From assembly GCA_041687675.1 (NCBI GenBank), contig JAWLBM010000014.1:31101-95100 (forward strand): a DNA stretch of 64,000 nt, read 5' to 3'. The translations under genes were made by a program, and so were the position numbers. The stretch is from JAWLBM01 sp041687675 (GTDB taxonomy: Bacteria; Pseudomonadota; Alphaproteobacteria; Rhizobiales; Pleomorphomonadaceae). Under the pieces are notes generated by a model. The model had not been told where the DNA came from. It saw nothing but the letters and a program-made list of their open reading frames with translations, and searched no databases. Shown here piece after piece: positions 17,258 to 28,380 of the stretch (the first letter of the stretch is position 1; every line of letters starts with the position of its first letter).

Positions 17258-17365
17258 AGGCGGCGGGAAGCGGCGGGAGGCGGCAGAATTCGGCTCATTC
17301 CCGCGTTTGCACATAGAAATCCGAAATGACATACTTCGTCCCCACCGCGGGGGTACAGGCGAGGG

Positions 17366-19138
17366 ATGTCTCGAAGATTTGGTTCGCTGACGCTGACCCA
17401 GCGCCTGTTCGTTCTCTCGGCCGTTGCGCTGGCCCCCGCGTTCCTCATCGTGTTCTACAACCTCGTGGCGCTCCGCGACGCGCGGGAGAAGGAGGTCCAC
17501 GCCGAGGCCCGCCAGGCCGGGCAGATCGCCGCCCTCGAGGTGGAGCGAATCGTCTTCGGCTCGGAGGACGTGCTCAAGGCGCTCGCCACCTCGCCGGTGG
17601 TGACCGGCGACGGCCGGGCCTGCGCCCGCTACCTTGCGGCGGTGGACAGCCAGCTCGAGCGCTTCTCGACCATCCGCGTGCTGTCCGCCGACGGGCGGGT
17701 CCACTGCAGTTCCGAGGGGCCGATCGAGGGCTCCTTCGACGATCGCGGCTACTTCAGGGAGGCGGTCGACACCGGGCGGTTCGTGGTCGGCGTCTATACC
17801 GAGGACCGCATCGACGGCCGCCGGGTGCTGCCGCTGGCCCTGCCGACCCGCAACGCCACCGGCGGCATCGACCGGGTCGTCGTCGGCACTCTCGACCTCG
17901 ACTGGCTCGGCAACCTCGTCCGCGAGCGGAACTTCTCGCAAGGCAGGGCCCTCACCATCGCCGACCGGAACGGCGTGATCATCGCCCGCGAGCCGTACCC
18001 GGAGCGTTTCGTCGGCACCAGCATCCCGGAGGCCTACCGGCCGCTCGTCACCGCCCCCACGCCCGGCACGCGCGAACTCGCCAGCCAGGACGGCACCGAG
18101 CGCATCATCGGATACTTTCCCGTCGCCTATCCGCCCCGCGGGCTCTACATCAGCGCCGGGATCGGCCGCGAGGAGATGTTCGCGCCGATCCGGGACGCCA
18201 GCCTTCGCGGCCTCGCCATGGCCGGCGCCGGCATGGTGGCGGCCCTGCTGTTCGCCTTCTTCACCGGCCGCGCCCTCGTCCGCCGCCCGGTGCAGCGGAT
18301 CATCCGCACCGTCGAGGCCTGGCGGCGGGGCGAGGAGACCGCCCGCACCGGGATGACCGGGGACGAGGCGGAACTCGGCCTCGTCGCCCGGGCCATCGAC
18401 GACTACATGGACGAGCTGGTCGCCGACCGCAGGCTGCGGCGCCAGGCCGAGCAGCACCGCGAACTGCTGCTCAGGGAACTCGACCACCGGGTGAAGAACA
18501 TCCTCGCCACGGTCCAGGCGATTGCCCGGCAGACCTTCCGCCCGGGCTCGGACCCGGAGGAGCAGATGGCGGCCTATTCGGCGCGGTTGAGCGCCATCGC
18601 CAACGCCCACGCCCTGCTCGTCTCCGACGCCTCCCAGAGCGCCGACATCGGGGCGGTGGTTGCGGGCGCGATCAGCCCCTTCCGCAGCGAGGGCGACCGG
18701 CGGTTCCGCGTCTCGGGGCCGCCGCTGACGATGCGCTCGAAGAGCGCCCTCGCCCTCGCCATGGCGCTGCACGAGCTCTGCACCAACTCGGTGAAATACG
18801 GAGCCCTCTCCGTCGAGGAGGGCTGGATCGGGATCGACTGGACCATCTCCGGCGCGGCGGCGGCCGAGCGGCTGCAGCTCACCTGGCGCGAGCACGAGGG
18901 CCCGCCGGTCGAGCCGCCGGACCGGACCGGCTTCGGATCGCGGATGATCGAGCGGCTGCTTGCCGCCGAGATGAGGGCGGAGGTGACGCTCGACTACCCG
19001 GCGGACGGCGTCGTCTGCCGGCTTGACGCGCCGCTGGCGGCGGTGGACGGCGACGGCGAGGAGGCGGACACGCCCTCGCCGGCGGCGCGCCAGCCGAGCC
19101 GGGAGCCGGCGTCGGCGGGCACCGAGGCCGCCCCGTGA
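17366..19138 (+). CDS. membrane sensor histidine kinase, HWE family
   Basis: 590 aa. Transmembrane segment about residues 13-32, extracytoplasmic Cache-like sensor domain (about 35-278), second membrane segment about 281-301, a HAMP-like linker, then the phosphoacceptor His374 in ELDHRVKNILATVQAIA. The ATPase domain ends with a W-x-E motif (LTWREHEG) and FGSRMIERLL, which identify the HWE family common in Hyphomicrobiales. It should autophosphorylate in response to a small periplasmic ligand. No response regulator gene is adjacent. The C-terminal 35 residues are low-complexity. Confidence 0.9.
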   Translation: MSRRFGSLTLTQRLFVLSAVALAPAFLIVFYNLVALRDAREKEVHAEARQAGQIAALEVERIVFGSEDVLKALATSPVVTGDGRACARYLAAVDSQLERFSTIRVLSADGRVHCSSEGPIEGSFDDRGYFREAVDTGRFVVGVYTEDRIDGRRVLPLALPTRNATGGIDRVVVGTLDLDWLGNLVRERNFSQGRALTIADRNGVIIAREPYPERFVGTSIPEAYRPLVTAPTPGTRELASQDGTERIIGYFPVAYPPRGLYISAGIGREEMFAPIRDASLRGLAMAGAGMVAALLFAFFTGRALVRRPVQRIIRTVEAWRRGEETARTGMTGDEAELGLVARAIDDYMDELVADRRLRRQAEQHRELLLRELDHRVKNILATVQAIARQTFRPGSDPEEQMAAYSARLSAIANAHALLVSDASQSADIGAVVAGAISPFRSEGDRRFRVSGPPLTMRSKSALALAMALHELCTNSVKYGALSVEEGWIGIDWTISGAAAAERLQLTWREHEGPPVEPPDRTGFGSRMIERLLAAEMRAEVTLDYPADGVVCRLDAPLAAVDGDGEEADTPSPAARQPSREPASAGTEAAP

Positions 19139-19141
19139 AAT

Positions 19142-19623
19142 TCAGCCCGGGCCGGCAGCCGGCGGGTGCGGCGGCCGGCGCAGCGACTTCAGCAGGATCC
19201 CGGCGAGCGGGATGATGAGGCCCGGCAGGGCCCCGTCGAGCGGATTGCGCAGGACGCGGGTGAAGCCCGCAAGGTCCGCCTCCGCCTCCCGCAGGTCGGC
19301 CACCAGCGCCTCGGTCGCCGAGTCGCGCAGCTGTTGCGCGAGCTCGAGGTCCCGTCCGGGCGCGATCCCGGCGGCCACCACCCAGACGATCGCGGCGACG
19401 ACCAGCGCGCCGCCGCCGACGATCACCGCCGCGACGATCGGGCCGAAGGCGCGCTCCAGGGCGAGGAAGGCGGCGATCCCCAGCATCACCGCCCCGAACA
19501 GGCCGACCAGCACCGCGACGACCTGCAGGCCCGAGCGGGCGACCAGCGCCCTCAGGTGGATGTCGGCGATGATCGCGTCGGCGCGCAGCACCACCCGGGC
19601 ATTGCGCAGGATGCTCTCGGTCC

Positions 19624-19627
<4 letters not shown>
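19142..19627 (-). CDS. small phage-holin-like (YqjE-type) membrane protein
   Basis: 161 aa. Two hydrophobic segments (VVAVLVGLFGAVMLGIAAFLAL and the VVAAIVWVVAAGI region), then a soluble tail and a short hydrophobic patch near the end. The pattern matches the DUF1469/YqjE-like 'holin superfamily' proteins that accompany YqjD-type membrane-anchored proteins. It starts at an ATG overlapping the stop of the upstream YqjD-like gene by 4 nt, with GGAGG before it. The role is unknown; the family is linked to envelope stress. Confidence 0.65.
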
Positions 19628-19917
<290 letters not shown>

Positions 19918-20013
19918 CGGTGAAAGGCCCCCTTCCCGGCAACGCGCCGCCGGCCCTCGGGTCGGCGGCGCGGCTACACTGCCAGAGAAGGGAACCACCG
20001 GCGTTGACGGACA

Positions 20014-20259
20014 TCAACTCCGCCGCGCCTCGCGCCCGGCTTCCAGCTTCTCCTTCAGCTCGTCGATACGGCGGGAGGCCTCGGCCTTGGAGAGATCCGA
20101 CGGCGGCGGCTCGACGCCCACCTCCTCGGACAGCGTGGTGAGGTAGGAGCGCTGCGCCCCCGTCATCGGCTCGTCGCCGGAGATCCAGTTCGCCGGATTT
20201 TTCTCGGTGTTGGAGCCGGGATGCGGGTCGAGCTTGGGATTGCGGTCGTCGCCGGACAT
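20014..20259 (-). CDS. DUF3072 domain protein
   Basis: 81 aa, highly charged, no membrane segment. The middle DEPMTGAQRSYLTTLSEEVGVEPP matches the DUF3072 signature (PMTGAQ..YL.TL.EEAG). The tail is a predicted helix rich in Lys/Glu/Arg. ATG 20259 has GAGGAG upstream. These small proteins are common in soil bacteria with no established function. It sits among envelope and stress genes on the same strand. Confidence 0.8.
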   Translation of the reverse strand: MSGDDRNPKLDPHPGSNTEKNPANWISGDEPMTGAQRSYLTTLSEEVGVEPPPSDLSKAEASRRIDELKEKLEAGREARRS

Positions 20260-20337
20260 GGCGGGTCTCCTCGATCAGTGTTCATGGTCCGTTCCAACGC
20301 CGTCGGCGAAGGCGGGTTCCCTCGCGGGGCCGGCCGG

Positions 20338-20360
20338 GGCCGGCCGGATCCGGGCCGGCC
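20338..20360 (-). terminator. possible hairpin downstream of msrA
   Basis: Two GGCCGGCC blocks (20338-20345 and 20353-20360) separated by GGATCCG can pair, 16 bp after the msrA stop. There is no T tract on the minus strand, so intrinsic termination is doubtful. Confidence 0.3.
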
Positions 20361-20375
20361 GGGTCCGGAGGGCCG

Positions 20376-20996
20376 TCAGGAGAGCCCGCCGGCCTCTTCG
20401 CCCCACAGGTCCTCCAGCCGCTGGTCGCGGCCGCAGTTCCAGCGGTAGAAGCGGTACCGGAGCGGGTTCTTCTCGTGATAGTCCTGGTGATAGTCCTCGG
20501 CCGGCCAGAAGGTGCCGGCGTCGGCGATCTCCGTCGCGATCGGCTCGTCGAAGCGCTCCGCAATCGCCGCCCGGGAGGCCTCGGCGGCCGCCTTCTGGCC
20601 CGGCGTGACCGCGAAGATCGCGGTCCGGTACTGGTCGCCGACATCGCAGAACTGGGCGTCCACCCGCAGCGGATCCACCGTGCGCCAGTAGATGTCGAGC
20701 AACCGCTCGTAGTCCACCTCGTCCGGGTCGTAGACCACCTTCACCGCCTCCGCATGGCCGGTGCCGCCCGCGGAGACCTGCCCGTAGGTCGGGTTCACGA
20801 CGGCGCCGCCGATGTAGCCCGACGTGGTGGAGAGCACCCCCGGCACCTTGTCGAAGTCGGCCTCGGTGCACCAGAAGCAGCCGCCGGCGAAGATCGCGGT
20901 GGCGGTCTCCTCGCCGGCAGCCTGCTGGGCCCCGGCGAACCCGGTCGCGCCGGCCAGCATGGCGAGCGCGACGGCGATGGACGAAAGCTGCCTCAT
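20376..20996 (-). CDS. msrA: periplasmic peptide-methionine (S)-S-oxide reductase
   Basis: 206 aa. Signal peptide MRQLSSIAVALAMLAGATGF, cut near AGA/QQ. The MsrA domain has the catalytic motif GGCFWC (Cys40 the likely nucleophile), then GYIGGAVVNPTYGQVSAGGTGHAEAV and FWPAEDYHQDYHEKNP, all conserved. It reduces methionine-S-sulfoxide in proteins, here probably in the periplasm, repairing oxidative damage. No MsrB gene is adjacent. A C-terminal Cys (WNCGRDQ) could be a resolving cysteine. Confidence 0.94.
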   Translation of the reverse strand: MRQLSSIAVALAMLAGATGFAGAQQAAGEETATAIFAGGCFWCTEADFDKVPGVLSTTSGYIGGAVVNPTYGQVSAGGTGHAEAVKVVYDPDEVDYERLLDIYWRTVDPLRVDAQFCDVGDQYRTAIFAVTPGQKAAAEASRAAIAERFDEPIATEIADAGTFWPAEDYHQDYHEKNPLRYRFYRWNCGRDQRLEDLWGEEAGGLS

Positions 20997-21026
20997 GACC
21001 GTCTCCTTCGGATTGCGGCCGCGACC

Positions 21027-21806
21027 TCAGTCCATCCGGCCGTAGTCGTAGGGCTCGAGCACCTCCGCGTCGCGGGGCCCGTAGGGCATGTTGTAGGTGT
21101 CGAGGCCCGGATTCCAACGATCCCCGTAGCCGTAGAAGGGATAGGCGTAGACCCCCCGCGGGCCCGTCCAGCCGACGTCCGGCCGCACCAGGACCGCGGC
21201 GAGTTCGCCGTCGCGGACGAGCAGGTCGTGGACATAGCCGTAGTCGACGAGGCCGTCGTCGCCGCGCAGGCGGGCGTAGTCGCCGATGAACTCGCTCGCC
21301 CGCCAGACCCGCGGCCCGGCCTCGGTGTCGTCCATCACGGCCTCGACCTGGGTGGAGGCGGTCACGTCGGCGAGGGCGTCCTCCGGAAACTGCGAGTACT
21401 CCTCGAGCGTGTCCTCGGTGAGCGGCACCGTCGCACGGTTCGCGGCCGCGTCGTAGTCGACGCGGTCCCAGGGAATGTTGACGTGGGTGTCGCCGATGTC
21501 CCAGACGCCGCCCACCTCGGCGACGATGGAGAGGACCCTTCCGTCCGGGCCGAACAGCACGTCCTCGACCCCGCCGATCTCCTCCCCGGTCGCATCGTGA
21601 AGCTCGGCCTCGTCCATCATCCGGTCGAGGGAGATCGCACCGGTGTAGAGGTCGCCGGCCGCGAATTCGGGCAGCGACACCACCTCCGCGTCGCCGATCT
21701 CCTGGGCGGCGGCCGCGCCGCCGGAAAGGCTCGCCGTCACCAGGACGGCCGCAAGCCGAAGGCCGGGGGTCTCCCGGCGAAGCCGAAGGTGGACCATCTC
21801 GTTCAT
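21027..21806 (-). CDS. secreted PRC-barrel domain protein
   Basis: 259 aa from ATG 21806 (GGGAGA upstream). A signal peptide (LRLAAVLVTASLSGGAAAA) precedes a PRC-barrel-like domain with DATGEEIGGVEDVLFGPDGRVLSIVAEVGGVWDIGDTHVNIPWDRV, and a second, weaker repeat follows (VWRASEFIGDYARLRGDDGLVDYGYVHDLLVRDGELAAVLV). The tail is Tyr/Gly/Pro-rich. Such exported PRC-barrel proteins are frequent in Hyphomicrobiales; function is not established. An ATG 42 bp upstream (21848) is less likely. Confidence 0.78.
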   Translation of the reverse strand: MNEMVHLRLRRETPGLRLAAVLVTASLSGGAAAAQEIGDAEVVSLPEFAAGDLYTGAISLDRMMDEAELHDATGEEIGGVEDVLFGPDGRVLSIVAEVGGVWDIGDTHVNIPWDRVDYDAAANRATVPLTEDTLEEYSQFPEDALADVTASTQVEAVMDDTEAGPRVWRASEFIGDYARLRGDDGLVDYGYVHDLLVRDGELAAVLVRPDVGWTGPRGVYAYPFYGYGDRWNPGLDTYNMPYGPRDAEVLEPYDYGRMD

Positions 21807-21912
21807 CGTATTCTCCCGGTTCACGCGCGTTCGCCGCGGGCGCCCCATGGCGTCCGCCTTCGAAGAAGCAACCAGAGAGGAGGCCGGGGGTTCCCGCGGC
21901 CCGCGGCGCTCC

Positions 21913-22374
21913 TCAGCCGCGGCCGCGGTAGGGCGGCACCCCCTGGTCCGGGATCCACACCCCCTCGGGGGCGGGGCCGGACTGCCAGAACACGTCGATC
22001 GGGATCCCGCCGCGCGGGTACCAGTAGCCGCCGATCCGCAGCCAGCGGGGGGCGAGCAGGTCGACCAGGCGGCGGCCGATCGAGACGGTACAGTCCTCGT
22101 GGAAGGCGCCGTGGTTGCGGAAGGAGGCGAGGTAGAGCTTCAGGCTCTTCGATTCCACCAGCCAGCGGTCGGGCACGTAGTCGATGACGAGATGCGCGAA
22201 GTCGGGCTGGCCGGTGACCGGGCAGAGCGATGTGAACTCCGGGACGGCGAAGCGGGCGAGGTAGTCGGTGTCGGCGTGCGGGTTCGGCACCCGGTCGAGC
22301 ACCGCGGCCTCGGGCGAGGCCGGGATCGCGGTCGGCTTGCCGAGGGCGAGGCCGGACGGATCGAAGTCGGGCAT
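21913..22374 (-). CDS. queF: NADPH-dependent 7-cyano-7-deazaguanine reductase
   Basis: 153 aa, the short (type I) QueF form. The active-site Cys51 lies in EFTSLCPVTGQPDFA, with Asp58; the substrate motif ESKSLKLYL (residues 74-82) and HGAFHEDCTV follow. It reduces preQ0 to preQ1 with NADPH in queuosine tRNA modification. No other queuosine gene is adjacent and I saw no preQ1 riboswitch upstream. Confidence 0.96.
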   Translation of the reverse strand: MPDFDPSGLALGKPTAIPASPEAAVLDRVPNPHADTDYLARFAVPEFTSLCPVTGQPDFAHLVIDYVPDRWLVESKSLKLYLASFRNHGAFHEDCTVSIGRRLVDLLAPRWLRIGGYWYPRGGIPIDVFWQSGPAPEGVWIPDQGVPPYRGRG

Positions 22375-22474
22375 GGGGACGTCTCCGCCAGTTGGTGTCT
22401 GGCGGCGGTCATACGCCCCTCGCCCGCCGGGATAAAGCGGCCGGCGGCCGCAGCCGGCCGCGCCGCCGGCGGTT

Positions 22475-24484
<2,010 letters not shown>

Positions 24485-24628
24485 CGGCCGGCCCGCTCCC
24501 GATTCCGTGAAGTTGCTGAAGGCCTTCATAAAGGAGTAGAAGGCGGCCCGACAATTCATCCATAGGACGAAGGAGCGCCGGGCGGGCCGATGCCGCCGCC
24601 GGCGAAGGCTCGAGAAGGGACCGGTCTT

Positions 24629-25579
24629 GTGCTGAAGCCGATCGTCACGCTGACCCTGAACCCGGCCATCGACGGCGCCTCCGAGGCGGAGGTCGTGCAG
24701 CCGACGCGGAAGATCCGCACCACCAACCAGAGCTACGAGCCGGGCGGGGGCGGCATCAACGTCACCCGGGTGGTGCAGGAACTCGGCGGCAACTCCATCG
24801 CCGTCTACCTCGCCGGCGGATCCACCGGCGGCGTGCTCGACGACCTCCTCGCCGACCGCGGCATCGCCCGGCGGCGGATCCCGATCACGGACGACACGCG
24901 GGTGAGCCACGTGGTCTTCGAGCGGAGCACCGGGCTCGAATACCGCTTCATCCCCGAGGGGCCGGAGGTGACCGAGCGCGAATGGTCGCGCTGCCTCGCC
25001 ACCCTCGACCACATCGAATGGGACTACCTCGTCGCCAGCGGCAGCCTGCCCCGAGGGGTGCCGGCGGATTTCTACGCCATGCTGCAGGACCGGGTCGCCG
25101 CGCGCGGCGGCAGGCTGGTGCTGGACACCTCCGGCGAGCCGCTGCGCCTCGCCATGGAGAAGGGCGGGCTCCACCTCGTCAAGCCGAGCCAGGGGGAGTT
25201 CCAGAAGCTGCTCGGCCTCAAGCTCTCGACGCCCGAGGAGATCGGCGAGGCGGCCGTGATCGAGGTGCGCCGCGGCCGCTCGACGCTGATCGCCGTCACC
25301 ATGGGCGACGCCGGCGCGGTGCTGGCGAGCGAGGCGGGATGGGAGTTCATGCCGGCGCCCAAGGTGGAGGTGATGAGCGCCTCCGGGGCGGGCGACAGTT
25401 TCGTCGCCGGCATGGTGCAGGGCCTCGCCTCGGGCAAGCCCCTCGCCGACGCCTTTGCGCTCGGCACCGCGGCCGGATCGGCCGCCGTGCTCACCCTCGG
25501 GACGCGCCTCTGCACGCGGGAGGACACCGAGCGGCTGTTCGCCGAGATCGTCGCCGCGAGGGTCAGGCGCTCGCCCTGA
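24629..25579 (+). CDS. PfkB-family hexose kinase (1-phosphofructokinase/6-phosphofructokinase II type)
   Basis: 316 aa from GTG 24629, which has AAGGGA nine bases upstream and puts the family start KPIVTLTLNPAID at the N-terminus; ATG 24590 would add 13 residues. The PfkB signature 1 (GGGGINVTRVVQELGG) and the catalytic Asp in SASGAGDSFVAGM are intact. It phosphorylates a sugar phosphate such as fructose 6-phosphate, tagatose 6-phosphate or fructose 1-phosphate. It stands alone, divergent from pccA, and ends before a strong hairpin. Confidence 0.88.
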   Translation: MLKPIVTLTLNPAIDGASEAEVVQPTRKIRTTNQSYEPGGGGINVTRVVQELGGNSIAVYLAGGSTGGVLDDLLADRGIARRRIPITDDTRVSHVVFERSTGLEYRFIPEGPEVTEREWSRCLATLDHIEWDYLVASGSLPRGVPADFYAMLQDRVAARGGRLVLDTSGEPLRLAMEKGGLHLVKPSQGEFQKLLGLKLSTPEEIGEAAVIEVRRGRSTLIAVTMGDAGAVLASEAGWEFMPAPKVEVMSASGAGDSFVAGMVQGLASGKPLADAFALGTAAGSAAVLTLGTRLCTREDTERLFAEIVAARVRRSP

Positions 25580-25583
25580 CGCA

Positions 25584-25613
25584 AACGGCGCCCGGAGGGC
25601 TCCGGGCGCCGTT
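25584..25613 (+). terminator. intrinsic-type hairpin after the PfkB kinase gene
   Basis: Perfect 13-bp stem (AACGGCGCCCGGA with TCCGGGCGCCGTT) and a GGGC loop, four bases after the stop and 42 bp from the convergent gene's stop. The symmetric stem could serve both strands; the trailing T run is weak (GTTCTC). Confidence 0.7.
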
Positions 25614-25654
25614 CTCAATGGCTGCAGACGGGTGGAGGCGGGCTCTCGACCGGG

Positions 25655-26683
25655 TCAGGCGGCGGTGTCGAGCAGCGTCTGCAGCGAAGGGTGGATATCC
25701 GGGCTCTCCTCCCGCAGGAAGCGGAGCAGCGCCCGCTCGTTGTCGTGGATGACGCCGTCGCGGCCGATCCGGTCGGCCAGCCAGCGGACCTCGTCGGAGG
25801 TGACGACCTCGGCGACGCGCATCGCCTCCAGCTGGACGCGGTTGTGCGCGGCCTGCGCGCTCTCCTCCTCGCGCCAGGCGCGCCAGACGCCCTTGAGGCC
25901 GTTGGCGAGCAGCGCCGAGGTGATGTCGCCGAAGAGGCCGGTCACGCCGCGGGGCGGCTCGTCCAGCCAGGCCTCGCGCCGCAGCGCCTCCTCGCGGGAG
26001 AGCACCGAGTAGCCGCGCGCAGCCATCAGGAAGTTGGCGATCGCCTTGACGAAGAGGTCGGACCAGGCGACGTGGTTGTCGGCCTCGCGGGTGCGGTCGT
26101 TGAGGTCGAACAGCACCGCCGCCTCCTCCCGCGTGATGCCGATGGCGCCGTCGCCGCCGAAGGCGAACAGGATGCGGCGCATCAGCTCCACTTCCGCCTC
26201 GCCGATGACGCCCGGCTCGAGGCTGCGCCCGTCGGCGAGCGGGCCGCGGCCGTCGACGACGGCGGCGGCGACCTGGCGGAGGGCGAAGGCGGAGAGCTTC
26301 GGCGGCGAGGTCACCGCCACCTCCAGCACCTTGACGAGCAGCTCGAGCTCGCTCGCCGTCTTCACCACCTCGTCCCGCGAGATCTGCGAGACCAGCCAGT
26401 CGGCGTTGGCATCGGAGACGTAGCCGGAGGGCATCTCCTGCCGCACGACGTAGTCGGTGACGGCCTCGAGGAAGAACTCCGTCCAGGCCGGGTCGGCGGA
26501 TGCCTGGGCCTCGTCCAGCGCGAACAGCCATTCGGCCTCCTCGCGGCTGACCACGCCGTTGGCGTAGACGGTGGCGCGCAGGCGGCGGACATCGTCCGCG
26601 GCGACGGTCCGCACGGCGACGAGAGCGGCCACGAGCGGCGGCATGGATGCGGTCATGGTGCGGGGTTCCCGGTCGTTCTGCAT
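25655..26683 (-). CDS. conserved hypothetical with internal repeats
   Basis: 342 aa, no signal peptide or membrane segment. An internal repeat is visible: GVVSREEAEWLFALDEAQASADPAWTEFFLEAVTDYVV (about residues 44-80) aligns with IGITREEAAVLFDLNDRTREADNHVAWSDLFVKAIANFLM (about 179-218), and a third, shorter copy is VVTSDEVRWLADRIGRDGVIHDNERALLRFL near the end. The repeats have an EF-hand/TerB-like rhythm of acidic helices, but I cannot name a family. The start could also be ATG 26656. It is convergent with the PfkB gene and stands alone. Confidence 0.75.
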   Translation of the reverse strand: MQNDREPRTMTASMPPLVAALVAVRTVAADDVRRLRATVYANGVVSREEAEWLFALDEAQASADPAWTEFFLEAVTDYVVRQEMPSGYVSDANADWLVSQISRDEVVKTASELELLVKVLEVAVTSPPKLSAFALRQVAAAVVDGRGPLADGRSLEPGVIGEAEVELMRRILFAFGGDGAIGITREEAAVLFDLNDRTREADNHVAWSDLFVKAIANFLMAARGYSVLSREEALRREAWLDEPPRGVTGLFGDITSALLANGLKGVWRAWREEESAQAAHNRVQLEAMRVAEVVTSDEVRWLADRIGRDGVIHDNERALLRFLREESPDIHPSLQTLLDTAA

Positions 26684-26766
26684 GTCCGGGAGGCTAGCGC
26701 AGAAATCCGACCTCGCGCTTAAGGAACGGGGTTACAGCCGCCTCAAGTGATTGCGCGCAATTTGAT

Positions 26767-27249
26767 CTATCGCCAGAGGGTGACCCGCATGCCGCCGGTC
26801 GTGGAGCCCTCGTAGAGGTTCGGACCGACCTGGCGCAGCGCCACCACCGGCCGGCGCTCGAAGTCGTAGAGCGTGAGGCCGCCAGCGGACCGGGTCCACA
26901 GCGCGATGCGCGCCAGCTCGACCGAGCTGCAGCGGCGCGTCTTGGCCGAGTAGTCCCCCACCGCGTTCAGCGATCCGAGGTCGACCGTACAGACGGCGTC
27001 GCCCGCCCGGGCGAGGGTCCAGGGACCGAACAGCTCCTGAGCCGGATCCGGGGCGGGCGCCAGCGTGACGACGCCCGCAGTCCCTCCGATCGAGACGCCG
27101 GGAGCCGAGAGGCCGCCGGAGGCGGTGCTGCTCTCGATGCGGGTCCCCGCCACCTCGGCGGTGTCGCTCGAGGTGCCGCAGCCGGAAAGGCCGAGGGCCG
27201 CCGCGAGCGCCAGCGCCGCGGTGGTGCTGAGGGTCGTGCCGCCCGTCAT
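26767..27249 (-). CDS. Omp19/AprI-Inh family outer-membrane lipoprotein (protease inhibitor fold)
   Basis: 160 aa from ATG 27249 (GAGGGA upstream). Lipoprotein signal with lipobox LSGC (Cys24). The C-terminal beta-barrel domain has LFGPWTLARAGDAVCTVDLGS, then RRCSSVELARIALW, LTLYDFERRPVVAL and GSTTGGMRVTLW. This matches the order of Brucella Omp19 (a Cys pair and a TTGGQAVTLSR-like end) as I recall it. Omp19 is a surface lipoprotein that inhibits proteases. The family is typical of Hyphomicrobiales and supports the taxonomic placement. Confidence 0.85.
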   Translation of the reverse strand: MTGGTTLSTTAALALAAALGLSGCGTSSDTAEVAGTRIESSTASGGLSAPGVSIGGTAGVVTLAPAPDPAQELFGPWTLARAGDAVCTVDLGSLNAVGDYSAKTRRCSSVELARIALWTRSAGGLTLYDFERRPVVALRQVGPNLYEGSTTGGMRVTLWR

Positions 27250-27452
27250 TGCGAGTGATCCCTCGAGGTCCGAAGGCCGACGAGACTGTGGTTCCGCATC
27301 GAGGGCCAACCCGGCCGCGGCACGAGGGTTCCGCGGGTGGTCCGGGGCCGCCGTGCCCGGACCGCGGGCGCCGGCGTCCGCCGCGCGCAAGCGATAGCGG
27401 TACCCGCTCCCGCGGCAACCTGCAAGGTCGGCGGTGGCTCCCGCCCGCGGCC

Positions 27453-27466
27453 GGAATCCGGTTTCC
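27453..27466. promoter_or_regulatory. candidate IolR operator (GGAA-N6-TTCC)
   Basis: GGAA-TCCGGT-TTCC, extended by CC/GG into CCGGAA-N6-TTCCGG, 68 bp upstream of iolR. It matches the GGAA-N6-TTCC consensus that I recall for Sinorhizobium meliloti IolR, suggesting autoregulation. Confidence 0.55.
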
Positions 27467-27487
27467 GGCCGGCCGCGAACAGCGTAT

Positions 27488-27500
27488 GGAATCGCTTTCC
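27488..27500. promoter_or_regulatory. near-match IolR half sites (GGAA-N5-TTCC)
   Basis: GGAA-TCGCT-TTCC, one base short of the N6 spacing, 34 bp before the iolR start. It could be a weaker second site beside the 27453 operator. Confidence 0.35.
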
Positions 27501-27533
27501 GTCGTGTAGACTTGCGCGAGGAGGTTCACCAGC

Positions 27534-28370
27534 TTGACGGATGCGATCGAAGCCCCCCGCGATTTCGACTCCCTCCGCGCGGACCTGATCGAGCGGCGGG
27601 CCAGCCTGCCCAGGCGGCTGACCCAGGTGGCGGCCTTCGCCATCGACAATCCCGACGAGATCGCCTTCGGCACCGTGGCCTCGATCGCGGCCCAGGCCGG
27701 GGTCCAGCCCTCCACCCTGGTCCGCTTCGCCCAGGCGCTCGGCTACGCCGGCTTCTCCGACATGCAGAAGGTGTTCCGCTCGCGCCTGCGCGACGGGGTC
27801 AGCGACTACCGGGAGCGGCTCAACGCCCTCAGGGTACGGGAGGAGGCCGGCGGGTCGGAGGCGCTGCTCGCCGGCTTCGCCGAGGCGGCGTCGATCTCGC
27901 TGTCGCGCCTGCGCCAGCAGATCGCCGGCGGGGACCTGGAGCGCTGCGTCGACACCCTCGCCGGGGCGGAGACGATCTACCTGATCGGCCAGCGCCGCTC
28001 CTTCCCGGTCGCCGCCTACCTCGCCTACGCCTTCTCCAAGATCGGCATCCGCAACATGCTGGTGGACGGCATCGCCGGCCTCGCCCCGGAGACGGTCCGC
28101 TTCGCCGGGCCCCGGGACGCGGCGATCTGCATCAGCTTCACGCCCTACTCGCCGGGAACCCTCGACCTCGCCGCCATGCTGACCGAGCAGAAGGTCCCGG
28201 TGGTCGCGATCACCGACAGCGCCTTCTCTCCCCTCACCCGCGTGTCCGCCACCTCGGTCGAGATCGTCGAGGCGGACTTCGGCGGATTTCGCTCGGTGGC
28301 CGGCACCTTCGTCCTCGCCATCGCCCTCGCCGTGGCGCTGGGCGAGCGCCGCGGGCTCGGGTCGGCCTGA
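27534..28370 (+). CDS. iolR: MurR/RpiR-family regulator, probable inositol repressor IolR
   Basis: 278 aa from TTG 27534, which has GAGGAGG nine bases upstream; no in-frame ATG suits. N-terminal HTH_6 domain (LTQVAAFAIDNPDEIAFGTVASIAAQAGVQPSTLVRFAQALGY) and C-terminal SIS sugar-phosphate-binding domain (TIYLIGQRRSFPVAAYLAYAFSKIG and AICISFTPYS). It lies directly upstream of iolC and between GGAA-N6-TTCC sites. In Sinorhizobium the inositol repressor is of this RpiR type, so it most likely represses the iol genes until an inositol catabolite appears. Confidence 0.85.
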   Translation: MTDAIEAPRDFDSLRADLIERRASLPRRLTQVAAFAIDNPDEIAFGTVASIAAQAGVQPSTLVRFAQALGYAGFSDMQKVFRSRLRDGVSDYRERLNALRVREEAGGSEALLAGFAEAASISLSRLRQQIAGGDLERCVDTLAGAETIYLIGQRRSFPVAAYLAYAFSKIGIRNMLVDGIAGLAPETVRFAGPRDAAICISFTPYSPGTLDLAAMLTEQKVPVVAITDSAFSPLTRVSATSVEIVEADFGGFRSVAGTFVLAIALAVALGERRGLGSA

Positions 28371-28380
28371 GCGGCGACAG

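Noticed and set aside
24485..25618. N-terminal extension of pccA
   Set aside because: The frame stays open, but the family start MFSKILIANRGEIA is at 24484 and the upstream part is the complement of the PfkB kinase gene.
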